Part shown: piece after piece, positions 11,440 to 24,107 of the stretch | How the letters are laid out: every line of letters begins with the position of its first letter | Position numbering within the stretch: the first letter of the stretch is position 1 | Source: Polydactylus sextarius | Lineage: Eukaryota > Chordata > Actinopteri > Polynemidae | Assembly (NCBI GenBank): GCA_016801845.1 | Contig: CM028908.1 | Coordinates: 25,907,047 to 25,971,046, forward strand | Direction of reading: 5' to 3' | DNA: 64,000 nucleotides | The notes under the pieces: model-generated | The model's input: the letters and a program-made list of their open reading frames with translations, nothing else | Told to the model about the DNA's origin: nothing | The model's database searches: none | Translations under genes and position numbers: made by a program

Positions 11440-11900
11440 TGTGTCCTACACACACGTGTTGCAGTCATATTCCCGCGCGCGTAACGCACGCTCCAAATGG
11501 AAGTCTTTCCAAACAACAACAACAACAAAAAAAACAGCAACACAAACAAAAAGCAGGAATATAAACACACAAAAAAATAATCCAGTGAAAGAGTAAAAGT
11601 TAAAATTCCAAAGCGACGAGGAAAAATACAAAACGTCTCCAGAGAATTAAAATTAAAAATAAATAAAATATTCGTCTCACCAGGAAGAAGTCTGGACCTC
11701 CGCTGTGACCATCGTGTCGATCACAGGTCTGACGCCGTAAACACGTCGTGTCTCTGTTGACTTGACGTGAACATCGGTCCGATCACTTCCGCATATTTAA
11801 AAACTGCGCGTGAGCTGACAGGTGATCGTCAGGTAAGACACGTGAGCTGTGACGAGTGTGACGTGTCCGATCGTCAAACGGAAATAAATTAACACAATCA
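11440..11900. promoter_or_regulatory. CpG-dense patch, candidate promoter or first exon
   Basis: CpG dinucleotides are far denser here than in surrounding DNA: a CGCGCGCG run at about 11475, and roughly twenty CpGs between 11700 and 11880. On the + strand a TATTTAAA box (about 11794) is followed by a CAG/GTAAGA donor at about 11832. On the - strand an ATG in a good context (ACGATGG, at about 11716) opens a short frame starting MVTAEVQTSS that reaches a GTGAGA donor at about 11685. Neither path can be followed to a convincing second exon, so gene identity and even direction are unknown. Confidence 0.35.
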
Positions 11901-13085
11901 CAATAAATAATACACAGTAAGAAATAATGTGGTAATGTCACCAAATTACCTGTTTCTAATTGTTTGATAGTGACGTCATTAATGGATAAATAACGTCATA
12001 GCCTGTTGGATCAACATGGACCATATAAGGTATGATTTAATTTCATTTTACTAAAGCTTTGTGGTTGTTGGTTATGTTTTGTGTGTATTTTATTCCTACG
12101 GTTCCAGTTACGTTCATGATCTGGTTGTTCCAGGAGGAAATTAAACTATTGACGTGTTTCCTGCGTTGCCCTGCAGCTAATTGTACCCAGCGCTTTTTAA
12201 AACCGACCGATGTATGTCGCGGTGCTACAACCCACATAGCTAAATCATCACAGGCCCAAATTTGGCCCAATTTTGGTAAAGTTTCAGAAGGATGTACGAC
12301 CTCTATATGGTCCAAATTAGAGGTGCAAATAAAACCAACCAAAACCAATTATTTAACTCCAAAACATAGACATAACTAACCCAAAAAGAGTCCAACATCA
12401 ACCACAAAAACCATAGTTAAACCATAACTATGATAGAGTCAAACCACAGACCTTCAGCTGCTTCCTCTGTGACTAAATGAATGAATCCAGAAACTCAGAC
12501 GAGTCAGTGAAAACGGATGTAAGTATTTTCTACCCTGAGTCAGGATATCAGTTTCTCACTGACTCACTTCCTTACGTTTTTACTGTTTCAATTTCTATTT
12601 CTCTGATTTGATTTAAGAAAATGTGTTTAACAGATTAATAGATTTCCAGTCCATCGCTTTAATCACAACGTCCACTATGACAACAGACCAAGAAACAAAG
12701 AATGTTAGAATGTGTAAAAGTTAAATATAATTATTCCAGGTGTTTGATAACAGTTTATTCTCTTAAACTTATTATAAAAATATCAATTGAAGCTGTTTTA
12801 ACATAATTACAGGGTTTACAGACAGTGAGTTACGTTTCTCTGGTCGTGTATTTGCTGGGAATTTTGTGCCTCTTACTAATGCATGTAACACACACACACA
12901 CACACACAATGTGGCAGCTCAGAGGAGATCTTTACCTCTGGCTGTTGAACCGTCTGTCTCTTCCTGGATAAACCCCAGAGACACAGCAAGACTGACAGAC
13001 TGACGTCAGCGTGTGTGTGTGTGTGTTACATACATGCTCACATGCATGTATGTGCATTTGCAGTTGCGGTTGTGAGGTTATGAGG

Positions 13086-13136
<51 letters not shown>

Positions 13137-13807
13137 AGTAGTGTTGGAACTAAAGTGTTGGAACTAAATGGTTGTAAAACACATCAGAAATGCTGAAAAA
13201 GGCCAGTTCTCCACTTCCTGAGTTGCGGAGGTGGACGTTGAATCAGAGAGAGGAAGTGGTCGATGTTTTAAAGATGAATTCTTCACCCGTTGAAACATTA
13301 AAACAACAGAAATATATGGAGATTTATGGACAAACGTCATCATCGACTGCTTTATTTCTGTGTAGAGTGTTTAGGTTTTTATGTTCACATGATAAAAGAC
13401 TCCAGATGGAGTAAATATCTGTATCTTTCTAAATTAGTTAGCATCAGGTTTCAGCTAAATGCTAACACCCAAGATGCTCTAATGTAAACCATGTTCACCA
13501 TCATATTTTAAAGTGTTAACATGATATAATTTACTAATTACCAGATGTTACTAAATACAGTTGAGCCAGATGGTAAATGTCATTAGCAAAGTATAAATTA
13601 AAACCGTGATATAACCTTGACTAACTGGTGACGTGTGGTGGGAGATGAATGTGATTAAGACTCAGTGGTTAGTTTTTGTTTTTTTATACTTTTTATTTTA
13701 TAAATGTGTCACATTATTAACGTATTTACCCAAAATTCACAAAAAGTCATTAAATTTCAATTAAGAAAATATGATATTTAACTGAAAATGTACACATAGG
13801 TTGCAAA
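11901..13807. other. Intergenic with GT/CA microsatellites
   Basis: No gene recognised. CA repeat at 12888-12909, GT repeat at about 13009-13026 and a longer GT repeat at 13087-13135. The open frames at 12043-12379 on both strands show no known domain. 13440-13800 is AT-rich. Confidence 0.55.
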
Positions 13808-14860
13808 TATAATAATAATAACTGTATTTGTATAGCACCTTTCATACAAACAATGTAGCTCAAAGTGCTTTACAATGAGAATTTAAAAACAATAGAAATA
13901 AAATACAATAAATAAATAAAATCAAGAAAATTTGAGATAAAATACAATAAGGTAATAAAAAGACCCACTTAGTGAGAAATAAAAACATTTTTAAAAACAT
14001 TTTAAAAGTACAGCAGAGCTAGTTAAATGCTATTATGTAGAGGAACGTTTTAACCTTTATTTTAAAGGTATCTAGTGACTAATATCGATCCATACATGTT
14101 CCATAGACTAGGGACATAATTAACAAAGGCTGCGTCCCCGATCTTGTTGCTGCTGTTGCTGGAAACCTCCAATAAAGCAGCAGCAGATGATCTCAGTGTT
14201 CTAGGGGACACATAGCTGAAGGGATTTGGTGATGTAGTTTGGTCCTTGTCCGTTCAGAGCTTTGTACGTCAGGAGGAGGACGTTGAAATCTGTTCTAAAT
14301 GTTACAGGAAGTCAGAGCAAAGCAGCTAAAACTGGACTAACGTGTCCTCTTCTCTTGGTTCTGGTTCATAGTCGAACTGCAGAGTTTTGGATGAGCTGAA
14401 GTCCGTCAGTGGCCGGTAAAAAGTGCATGACAGTGATCTAGTCTGCTTGAGATGAAGATATGAATTAGCTTTTCGGCATCTTTTTTTGATTTATAAACGG
14501 CCGTGATTTATCTACGTTACCTTGGTGATGTGTGAACTAAAGATGAGATCAGGATCTAAAATGACACCAAGACTTGTGACCTCAGGTTTAATCCACTGAG
14601 TTAACTTCCCCAGATTATTGAGCAGTGATTGTCTTTTTGTTTTGGGGCCGACAAGGAGAATCTCAGTTTTATCCTCATTTAATTTCAGGAAATTATTGCT
14701 CATCCATTTGTTTATTGCTAATAGATAATTAGCAATGGAATCAATCACTGCAACATCATTTGGTTCTGCTGATATGTACAGTTGAGTATCATGAGCATAG
14801 CGATGGAAACGTACATTATGCTCGCTGATGAACGTGAATGAACAATGAACAAATATCAAT
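13808..14860 (-). pseudogene. L2-like LINE, 3' end of reverse transcriptase ORF, decayed
   Basis: Read on the minus strand, 14859-14512 encodes a 115-residue piece of a non-LTR reverse transcriptase. YAHDTQLYIS is a mutated form of the catalytic YADD-type motif, followed by WMSNNFLKLNEDKTEILLVG and LGVILDPDL, all typical of fish L2/Maui-type LINEs. The similarity continues through 14511-14150 in broken frames (pieces such as LQLIQNSA and TYKALNGQG can be read with stops and frameshifts). The element ends at the left in its 3' tail, an ATT/AAT microsatellite at 13808-13822, after the GTGCTATACAAATACAG end typical of this group. It is 5'-truncated, has an Asp-to-His change in the active site and is frameshifted, so it is dead. 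Confidence 0.85.
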
Positions 14861-15581
14861 CTCTGATGAATATGAACGTATAAAGGTTATAAATGATCAA
14901 ATTAAAACGATCACATCTCCGGTTTTAGATGTTTTATCAACACTTTTGAGTCAAGTTGACAGCAGCAGTCTCCTGATCATGATCATCGACCTTTAAAGGT
15001 TGATGCATTAAATGGCATTTCCACTCTATACTTCAGTTGTGTTGGTGGTTTATTGAACATCTGATCCAAGTTTGGAGCCAAATGTTGAGATTGGTGAAAT
15101 GTTAATTGAAAACACTAACATCTCCATCATCGCATCTCTTATTTCCTTCCCCTGAAACACTACAATCATTGCACATTTACAAACATTTACGTCTGGTCCC
15201 TCTCCTCCCTCCCTGGACTGATAAACAATTGATTCACTCTCCTGTCGCTGTGACGTCCAACTTCAATCTGCTGCTTCAAGAGGATATACATCATGCTGAG
15301 GGAGAGGCGGTTTGATTAGGGATTAAAGTCAATTACTCTTCTCACGTTTTAGCGAGATTAAACGCTGTGAAGACGGATGAGAAGAGATGAAGACAGAGAG
15401 GAGAGAGGACAAGTTGGGAAAGAAAGAGGAACAGAGAGGAGGAGGTTTGAGTTAAAGAGGCAAGACAGAAAAGATACAGAGCCCCTCATCCTCAAAGACA
15501 AATCAATGTCACCTCTATATCTGCTCGTCCACTGGGACACAAACAGCTGCACGTGTCACGTGACGTCGAAAAGACGTTCAC

Positions 15582-15617
<36 letters not shown>

Positions 15618-15842
15618 TCGTGACACAAGCTACAGTTTCTCCAAATCAAAGCTGTGTGTGTGTTTTATTGTGATGCACATGTGGACACATTTCTGCTTCA
15701 CATCACACACACAGATGGTTTCCCATCAGGAGCAATTTGAGGTTCAGTATATTATCCAAGGACACACACTGACTGGTGGAGCCAGTCATCGAACTGTTGA
15801 TGATAACGATGAACGATGTTGGTTCTTTATGATATAAATCTA
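14861..15842. other. Intergenic with CA microsatellite
   Basis: No gene recognised. CA repeat at 15585-15615. A purine-rich patch at 15370-15470 causes Arg/Glu-rich spurious frames. Confidence 0.6.
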
Positions 15843-16105
15843 TTAAAGGTTCACTATGTAGGATCTTTAAGTTAATGTAGCAGCTTCGTAGTAACTGTGA
15901 TGGATGTCAGTCTTTCCAGGTAGTTTTCTCCTGTTTGATTGACGTGTTCAAGGAGTCGACGTGTGTATAAACCTGCATATTTAAAAACACGTTGTAAGTC
16001 GTCCTATGTCTGGCGTCATGTGACGGGACGTTCAGCTCTTCTGTTTCTGTTGAATTAAACGTTTTGTTACGTATCGAGCATCTTGACCTCAACCTAATTG
16101 CGAAG
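15843..16105 (+). mobile_element. MITE-like family B, copy 3
   Basis: Starts with the family terminus TTAAAGGTTCACTATGTAGG and runs through GACGTGTTCAAGGAGTCGAC and GGACGTTCAGCTCTTCTGTT to GCATCTTGACCTCAAC. It is shorter than copy 1 because of an internal deletion after the left end, and the right terminus has decayed. Confidence 0.7.
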
Positions 16106-16416
16106 TTGTTTTCATGTTGTTCCACTGTTTTATATCCATCTCTTCATGTCTGCAAATGTTCAGGAGCTTTTACAATAAACAGGAAGTTCTTGTTAAGAGA
16201 ATCTGCTTCAGCTCAAAATAAAAAACTAAAAAAAAAAATTTAAAAGTAAGAGAGAAAAAACAGAGACAAAGGAAATAATAAAAAAAAACACTGCTGCTCA
16301 TAAAGCAAATGAATCAGAATAAGAATTATAAGAATTTCAATTTTATTTATAAGTAAACTAAGTATTTTATGGCATTTTTTTTAACTAATGAGGATGTAAT
16401 AGAGGAAAGATGTGTG

Positions 16417-16457
<41 letters not shown>

Positions 16458-16687
16458 GGTCCACCTGGTGATCCATCATGTCATGGTTATATAACTTCTT
16501 CATCTGCCCCTCCTCTCCCTCTTTACACTACAACCTACACACACACACACACACACACACACAGGTTAGTTAATGGGCCTCGGTCTCTGTGCTGCAGAAA
16601 AAATCCCAATCTCATGTTGAGAAAGTCCCAGGAGAGACTAGGTCCAGAGCTTCATTTGTGTGTGTAAATAATGATTTTGTAGCCATG

Positions 16688-16753
<66 letters not shown>

Positions 16754-17857
16754 CGGAGACAGATAAAGGGGGATTAGATAATAAATGTAGATAATAAAAT
16801 GTAAAATGATAAATGACATAAAAACAGAAGAGACAGTGGCAGGTGGTGAAAAATACATAAAATAAAAATAAATAAAGATAAATATTTTAGGTCTGTAAAA
16901 TATGTTGCTTCATGTTGAAAAATCACAACCAAAGACATGAACCATCTGTTTACCTCCACTGTTGTTTTTACAACCTGAATAGGTGAAACAGTGAAGCAGG
17001 TGACCCAACATATTAAATAAATACATTTTAATTTATTAAAACTGACATAGAAATGTGTTAAATTCAGTATATATATGTATATGTGTATATATATGTAAAT
17101 TAGATCATTTTTTAGCAGCCAGTGTTGATTCTGTGAATCACACATTGATCGTTATAAATCCTGTGATCATTTTGAGTTGAATCAAATGTTGGTAAATACA
17201 ATAATCTACAAGTTAAAACAGGGACATGGACATTTCACTTTTTGCATCGAAAAACTGTGAATTTTGTGTATTGTTGCACCCTAGTTTCGACAGATGAAGA
17301 GAAAAGAAAATGTTTGAGCTATAATGAATGTTGTTGTGTTTACTGTAACTATAGGTTTATGTTTTTAATATGATTTTTTTGCTGTTAATGATGGAGTCAG
17401 TGAGGAGAGACTGGAAAAACTCGACCAGCGCCTGATATATCCAGGCGCCCCTACTGGTTCTATAGAGTAACTGGTGCTGAAGTCGACTGAAGTGAACGTT
17501 TTGTCTTCAGGATCATTACTCGATCATCGTCTCTTCACGACCTGGTAGAAATCCGTCCACGTCGTCTTGAAGCCTCAGGAGCTCGACTATAATGAGCTGC
17601 TGTCTGTGTGAATGATGCAGATCACAGCTACAGATTCAATGAACGGAGCCAACGTGTTGTTGTTTTGTCTCAGTCAATCTGACCGTCGCTGGTTCAAACT
17701 GCTCTTACTCTGTATCGATGTGTATATGTCTATATTCTGTCAAAAGCAATTTCTGATTTAAATGAACATTTTATTAGTTTTTTTATTGTAACGTCTTCAC
17801 GTCTGTGCTTTATTTTCATCTCAGTTCACTTTGTTTCTATAGGTTTAAATAGTATTT
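16106..17857. other. AT-rich intergenic DNA with three CA/GT arrays
   Basis: CA arrays at 16419-16453 and 16537-16563 and a GT array at 16692-16751 lie within 335 bp. The remainder is AT-rich, with a TATATG-rich stretch at about 17068-17096. No gene recognised. Confidence 0.6.
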
Positions 17858-18533
17858 ACTGTTCTGACCCGAATATAAGATGACTCCTCTTTTTCAAGGC
17901 CAATTTTTGGAAAAACTAGTGAACAAGCACATGACCTGTAGTAGCAAGAATGCATCAGCTAAGTTTTTATCATTATTTGTTATTTGGTATTTTTGTCTTT
18001 AGTGATAGAGACAGTGTAGAGACACGGGAACAGAGAACACACGTTCAAACTGTTGAGCAGCTGCACAACATAAAAACGACAACGTGGTGTCCAGGTGTCC
18101 TCTAGGAGCAGTGTTTAACATGCACGCAAGCATTAGCATTAGCATTAGCATTGCGACAACCAATCACCGCTAGCTGCAATGCGCGAAGGACAATTATCAC
18201 CGGTCCAATTTTGAAACTATGACGACGCCACAGACTGAGAAACTGTCTCCTCTGATGTTTGTTAACTTGTTCAACATTTGAGTCGTTGTTTTCTAGTGAG
18301 TCTCAGTGTCACGGTCACATCTCTCCAGGTCACTGGTGTGAGAGAGAAGAAGAAGAAGAAGAAGAAGAAGAAGAAGAAGCTCTGACTCGTTTAAGGAGAA
18401 GACGTTTGACTCCACCTGTTGGTTTAGACCCCGGGTCTCTGGACCCCGAATATAAGACGACCACAACGTCTTTTTCAGACTTTTTTCTAGAGAAAAAAAA
18501 TACTTACAAGTCTTATTCTGGGGTCAGTACAGT
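17858..18533. mobile_element. TIR element F (GAATATAAGA ends)
   Basis: About 676 bp with imperfect terminal inverted repeats of about 25 bp. The left end reads ACTGTTCTGACCCGAATATA and the right end, inverted, reads ACTGTACTGACCCCAGAATA. A further internal copy of CCCCGAATATAAGACGACC lies at about 18444. A (GAA)n array (18346-18379) lies inside. This kind of GAATATAAGACGAC repeat is frequent in fish genomes, but I cannot name its superfamily. No transposase is present. Confidence 0.55.
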
Positions 18534-18669
18534 CATACCTTATTACTGAGTGTGTCAGCGTAGTCGTCTTCACTCTTTAATTTAGTGCATGAGATGAGTC
18601 AAGATCAGTGTAAAAATTTCTACATACACTTGTATGTTTCAGGAAGATATTGCATGATGACTGATTCCT

Positions 18670-18717
<48 letters not shown>

Positions 18718-18862
18718 GCAGGTACATACATATTGTGCGAGCGTGTCGATGAGTGTGTGTGAATGTTTTTTTCACAAAATGTCAAAGAACTACATTTGCA
18801 GAGAGCAGCCGGTTCCTTCTGTGAATGACTAATGTTGTTACTGGGTGCTGCTCAGCTGGGCT

Positions 18863-18898
<36 letters not shown>

Positions 18899-19641
18899 AA
18901 GCACAAAATACTTAATTCATAACAACCTTCCCTTTTTTTTCCCAGACTCACATGAACAAAATCTGAAGAAAAGACAAAAGAAAACATCGATTCTGTGTTG
19001 GATTCTTCAAACATGGTTTGAATCACATTCAGCAGCTCAGCTCCTTTAACTTTTAACTCACAGTGTAACCATAAATACACCATTTAAAGAAAGCCGAGAG
19101 CTCTATCAAATGTATTAAAACATAAAAATGACGGAGCAGCAGAAGGAAAGGAAATTAAAAAGTTAAGAACAGACATAAATACACGAACGGCAACATAAAA
19201 GGAGTTAAAAGTGACGAGAATCTAATCTCTTCTGTGGAGCACGGTAACCAAACGCTTGTTATTCATGATATGAGCAGTCACAGTGTTTTGTATTTTGGAC
19301 GTTAAACTTCAGGTGTTAGTCGTTGAAATTTGTTCATTTCTCTTTGGTTTTGTCTGAGGATGTCTAAGAGCGATGCAGTTCATGTTTAAGCAGATTAAAG
19401 AACAAACAAAACCTTTTTTTTAATGATTATTTTTTGAGGTTTGAAAAAAATAACTTTCAAACAGCAGCTAATTTTCAAATCACAAACTTAAGTAGAAAAA
19501 GTGCAACACAGAACTTTCAACTATAATTTAAAACGTTTGCTTTTGTCGATTTATTCTCAGTTTAATGTTTATTTATCGTATCGTCCTGTCATCAATGATC
19601 AGAGCTACGAGCAGCGTTAACAGTCAAACAGAGACAAAACA
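18534..19641. other. Intergenic with GT and CA microsatellites
   Basis: GT repeat at 18671-18714 and CA repeat at 18865-18894, of opposite sense and 150 bp apart. No gene recognised. Confidence 0.6.
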
Positions 19642-19724
19642 AGTCTGGTCCATGTTCACGTTCAGCTGCTGCTGCTAGTTCACTGATTAGTCCACTACTG
19701 ATGTTAGACCTGACGTGATCTGAT
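19642..19724 (+). repeat. Left 83-bp direct repeat flanking a LINE
   Basis: Matches 20441-20523 at 78 of 83 positions. Both begin AGTCTGGTCCATGTTCACGT and end ACGTGATCTGAT. The pair brackets the LINE fragment and looks like an unusually long target-site duplication. Confidence 0.85.
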
Positions 19725-20440
19725 TCAAGGATTCAAGGATTCAAGGAGCTTTATTGTCATTGCATCACGTTAGGAACATGAGGTGAATGAAATTAGATTC
19801 CCTCTTCCCGGTGTAAGCCCGATAAGAATAAGAATAAAATAAGATAAACAAGTAGTAAGTAAGAAAGTATAAAAACAACAATGTAAAATAAAGTATAATG
19901 ACAACAGGGAATTGCAGCAACAAAGATTTGAAGTGACATATTGTCCAAAAAAAAGGAGTCTGTGCAAACAGCTGCAATGTGATGTGTATGTGTGTGTGGG
20001 GTGGGGGGGTGGGGTGGGTGTGGTGGGTGAGGTGGGTGTGGTGGGTGAGGTGGGTGGGTGGGGTAGCAGGGGCTACAGAGTTTAACAGTCTCACAGCTTC
20101 TGGAAAGAAGCTGTTCAGTCTGGTGGTTCTGCTCTTACTGCTCCGCAGCCTCCTGCCAGAAGGGAGACGGACAAACAGTTCATGTGTGGGGTGGGTGGGG
20201 TCCTTCATGATGCAGGAGACCCTTCTCCTGCATCTGGAGGTGTAGATGTCTGTGGTGGTGGATAAGCTGCGTCCTACAGTTCTGTGTGCAGCCTTCACCA
20301 CCCTCTGCAGAACCGTCTTTTCTGTCACAGAGCAGCTGCCGTGACACACGGTGATGCAGGAGCACAGGACGCTCCCCACCACGCATCTGTAGAAGGATGT
20401 CAGGACTGAGCTGCCCAGTCCGGTCCGCCTCAGCCTCCTG
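19722..20440 (-). mobile_element. Rex1/CR1-like LINE 3' fragment
   Basis: On the minus strand this is the C-terminal end of a non-LTR retrotransposon ORF2, starting within a block equivalent to a FYRCVVGSVLCSCIT-type segment (about 20400). Family-typical sequence follows: LQRVVKAAHRTVGRSL, DIYTSRCRRRVSCIMKDPTH, LFVRLPSGRRLRSSKS and NSFFPEAVRLLN. The frame then runs into a GGTGGGTGT minisatellite (19997-20063 on the + strand). The 3' UTR ends in a short-unit tail (three copies of ATTCAAGG on the + strand, 19722-19745) after an AATAAAG-like motif. It is strongly 5'-truncated, but the remaining frame is open, so the insertion is fairly young. Exact clade is tentative. Confidence 0.85.
19997..20063. 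repeat. G-rich minisatellite GGTGGGTGT/GGTGGGTGA
   Basis: A tandem array of 9-bp-type units inside the LINE 3' region. It is G-rich on the + strand, with several GGG runs. Confidence 0.8.
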
Positions 20441-20523
20441 AGTCTGGTCCATGTTCACGTTCTGCTGCTGCTGCTAGTTCACTGATTAGTCCACAACTAA
20501 CGTTAGACCTAACGTGATCTGAT
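20441..20523 (+). repeat. Right 83-bp direct repeat flanking a LINE
   Basis: Second copy of 19642-19724, with five mismatches. It begins exactly where LINE similarity ends (after CAGCCTCCTG). Confidence 0.85.
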
Positions 20524-21846
20524 CTAACTCAGCGATGGAGGAGCAGCATGAAACCTGCTGTGTCCAACAGGAGAGTTTCTGTTAGAAAATACATCTAGAA
20601 GTTAGTGATCAAGAAGCTTGATCCAGACATAAACATAACACAAAAAATTAAAGACGGAGGGAAGATTCACAACAGGACATTTTCTCATTCATCAGAAAAA
20701 CGGTCGGTCCAGTTTCTCTTTCTTACTCGTCTCTTGAAACAAAGTGTTGAGGTGAAAACGTTCCTCTACTTCACCGTTACACGTCATCAGAAGTCGCCGC
20801 TAGTCGCTACATAAGACGACGCGATGAGTCTCCATGACAACCAAATGAAAACAAACAAACAAAGATGGATATTTGTTTACACTGATCTCATCAGAAGAGT
20901 CCTGTCATCAGATGGCGATTGATAGCTAACGTTAACGAATGTTATTGAGTAGCAGTTAGCGATAAGTTAGTTTAATAAGTTAAATGTATCAGTTGGTTTA
21001 TTAATTAAATCTTGCATCCTTGTCCTGGTGCATGCTGGGAAATTTCTCATACCTCCTTGGTTTAATTGCGGTGCTGGAACAGCTTCGTTTGGAGGTTGTG
21101 TGGCTCCTCAACCTTCATCTAGAAGAGAATCGAGACAGATCGACTGGACATACGAGCTGCCACCAACCACGAGCAAAACAACCACGATGTAGAATAAGCA
21201 TCATTAAGAGTATTTGATCATCAAATAGTGAAAAAAGCTGAAACAAACAGCGCAGAAGAACAACACTTCTGATGTAGCAGCTTGTCACTGCCCACGCATC
21301 AACGGTCATGACATCACTGACACGTCATCGCTGGACGTGATGCACAGTCATGGCTGCTTGAGTCTGACATATTTAAAGAGACAGGACGTGTCTGTGGACA
21401 TATGGACCAGAGTGTGTTTACGTCTGGAACAAACTGTTTTTCTCCTGTTTTTTGGATGAAGTTAAAAAAAAACAGATTACGGCTGTGGACTTACATGTAC
21501 TGGTAATGTAGTGATGTTTTCTGCGTTGGAGGAATTGACGTGATCTTGACTTTTCTTCTTTCTATATTGATATAAATCTTTTTCACAATATCACGGAGAC
21601 TTGGGGAAATTTAACTTTATATCTTTGATTTTTTAGGTATATTTGTATCATATGTTGTTTCTTGATTGTGCAGAAACATAATGTTCACTGATTATAAAAC
21701 AGTTATTTTATTTTGTGAAGGTTCAACAACATTAATGAGAAGAGATGTTTTGTCACCTGCAAAGACTCACACAGCATCTGATCCAGTCACATGCCAACGC
21801 AACAGTCATTAATTAACAGATCTCCAAACAACAGGCATTCCAGTAA

Positions 21847-21899
<53 letters not shown>

Positions 21900-22399
21900 A
21901 CCCTCTGTTCCTCTTGTTCAGTTAATGAGTGTTTGTACTGTACTGCAGGTACAAAGGGACAGTAGGTCCTGTAGGGGCAGAGGGAACATACCATCTTGTC
22001 AAGGACACACACACACATTGCATTTAAAATAGATGGGCCTTTTTTTTGCAGTGAAACCCATAAGTCTCTTGATTTAATTATACTAATTTGGCCCAGACCA
22101 ACCAATAACCAGGCTGCCTGAGTATTTCCTCCAGTTTGAACATCAGGTAAAAATGTTGCTGCTTTCAGTTTACTTATATTCACACTTAGGGTTAATTCAT
22201 GCTCGTCCACATCCGCACACGTAGACTCATCTGCGTCGTTGCGCAGCCCGTCCAACCACCTATCCGACGTGCACCTCCCCAATTTTTAAATGTCTGTCGA
22301 GAACATGGAGACCGCTGGGCTCTGATTGGTCCACTAGAAATACATCAATCTCCTTCCACAACAACAACAACAACATCACCAGCGTCTCCTCTATTTATT
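20524..22399. other. Intergenic with long GT microsatellite
   Basis: No gene recognised. GT repeat at 21849-21899. The 157-codon minus-strand frame at 21809-22282 depends on this repeat. The stretch 22160-22399 may belong to a longer form of repeat family G. Confidence 0.55.
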
Positions 22400-22530
22400 T
22401 TTATTTTATCGGTCTCCACTGTTCGTTGTGTGTGGAGGAACAAGGCCGGTAAATAAACAACCAACGACTGTTCATAGTCGTAACGTATCGCCCCCTACTG
22501 TTCTGGTGGTGATTTGCTTTGCGACACCCA
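22400..22530 (+). mobile_element. Dispersed repeat family G, copy 2
   Basis: Matches the reverse complement of 2150-2312: GTGTGGAGGAACAAGG, TAAATAAACAACCAACGA, then CCTACTGTTCTGGTGGTGAT and TTGCTTTGCGA. No coding potential. Confidence 0.55.
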
Positions 22531-24107
22531 CCAGCTGATGGAGAACTGACTTGCTGCGCAGTTCACAGTCAGAGAAGAATAACGAGGCCTTTATACTCGC
22601 TGTTTAGAGCGCACAGTGACTCAAATCAATGAACACTTTTTTAAGGGTGGTGTCAAAGTTGAAAAAACTGCAGCTAAGGAAGGAAACAGTCAACGTTTTT
22701 TAACAGATTTCAGCGGGTGAGAGTCACTGTCATGTGTTGCAGTGAAGTCACAAACGGTTAAAACTTCCTTGTCTCATCCAGTTAAACATGGAAATGAGCT
22801 TGGTGAGGTTGTAGGTCCACGTGAGCCTGTTGAGGCCTAATCTGTCTTGTTTCTTATCAGCTTTTCTAATTAAAAAAAAAAAAAAAACCTTCTGAAAGTT
22901 GCAGCGGTTCTAGGTGTTTTGTTCCTATAAAGTTGCATGAGAAAGTCATTTTTTTCCCCTTTTAAAGAGAAAAAGCTCTGATTTTTTCCCCTTGGAGGGT
23001 CTGATTTTTTGTTTACTGTTGCACAGCTTCCCTTTATATTGTTTGTAACTGTTTCATCACATTTATTTGAATTATATGAATCACACTGGATGAAGTTGGA
23101 CCAAGGTGATGCAGAAAATGACGCAAAACCAATGAAAACTGATGAGAGAAATCGATCAAATCAAGTTACATACTCAGCTCTAACGAGTGCGTATGAATTT
23201 TACTGCAGCCGTTTTCAACATAAATCTAATCTTTTTCATCTTCACGTAATAGGAAAGAACATTGAAATACTGGATAATTTGACCAATTCAGGTTTTTATT
23301 ATATAATATTTTAATAGTTAAACTAATAAATATTTAATTCTTTTTATATATTTGATGTAACTTGTGCAGGAGCTGCAGGAGGAGGAACTATACGCTATAC
23401 GTTTCTTCCAGGTCTATTTTTTTTTCCAGCTGTGCTGTGAATTGAAATGTAGTGGTACCAATAAAGTTCACTGAATTGAATTTGACAAGATGTGGAGCGA
23501 GGAGAAGGTTGAGAGGACAAATAACAAATAATAAACAGAGAGAAAAAAAACGACAAACGAGCCACAACGACGTGATTTGTGTGCGTGCGTAGGCAGCAGA
23601 GCTGTGATGTAGTGTCGCTAATGCTACATAAATCTGCTGGATTGGATTCGGCTGAAGGTATTTTCCTACACACACACGTACACACACACACATAAGGGCT
23701 GAGGGCTGCAGGATGGATGTGTGTGTGTAGTGTGAAGTGTGCCGGTTGGGCAGCAGATGACTGATGATCTCTGGGAGCTCACACAGACTCAGACCAGGTC
23801 TGATTCAGGTACCGAAGCTTCATGACGACAGCTTCATCGCAACGTCTCCTCACTCATCTCCGTTCCTCCTCCTCGGGCGGTTCTCGCGCCACTTTTATCA
23901 CGCTTCCTCGTGCCTCCATCTCTTGACCCTGGAGTCACTCCCATCCTCCATCTTGAAGGTCCCAGAGCTATTCTTTGTGCTGTGAGGAGCACGGTAGGAG
24001 GGATCTCTGGGGAGCCGTGAAATGAGGATTCATCCTTCATCAATGCATTTTTTCAGGCCAACGTGCTCCTTTATTAGGAATCTGCTCTGAAACCACATTG
24101 CTACACA
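22531..24107. other. Intergenic, nothing recognised
   Basis: AT-rich with a poly-A run at about 22873-22886 and short CA runs at about 23667-23692. None of the open frames (for example 23009-23314 and 23388-23693) has a recognisable domain. Confidence 0.5.

Noticed and set aside
12043..12379. Overlapping 100-codon frames on both strands
   Set aside because: No recognised domain, no promoter or splice context, and equal openness on both strands suggests chance.
21809..22282. 157-codon minus-strand frame
   Set aside because: A His-Thr run from the GT microsatellite joins otherwise unrelated sequence.
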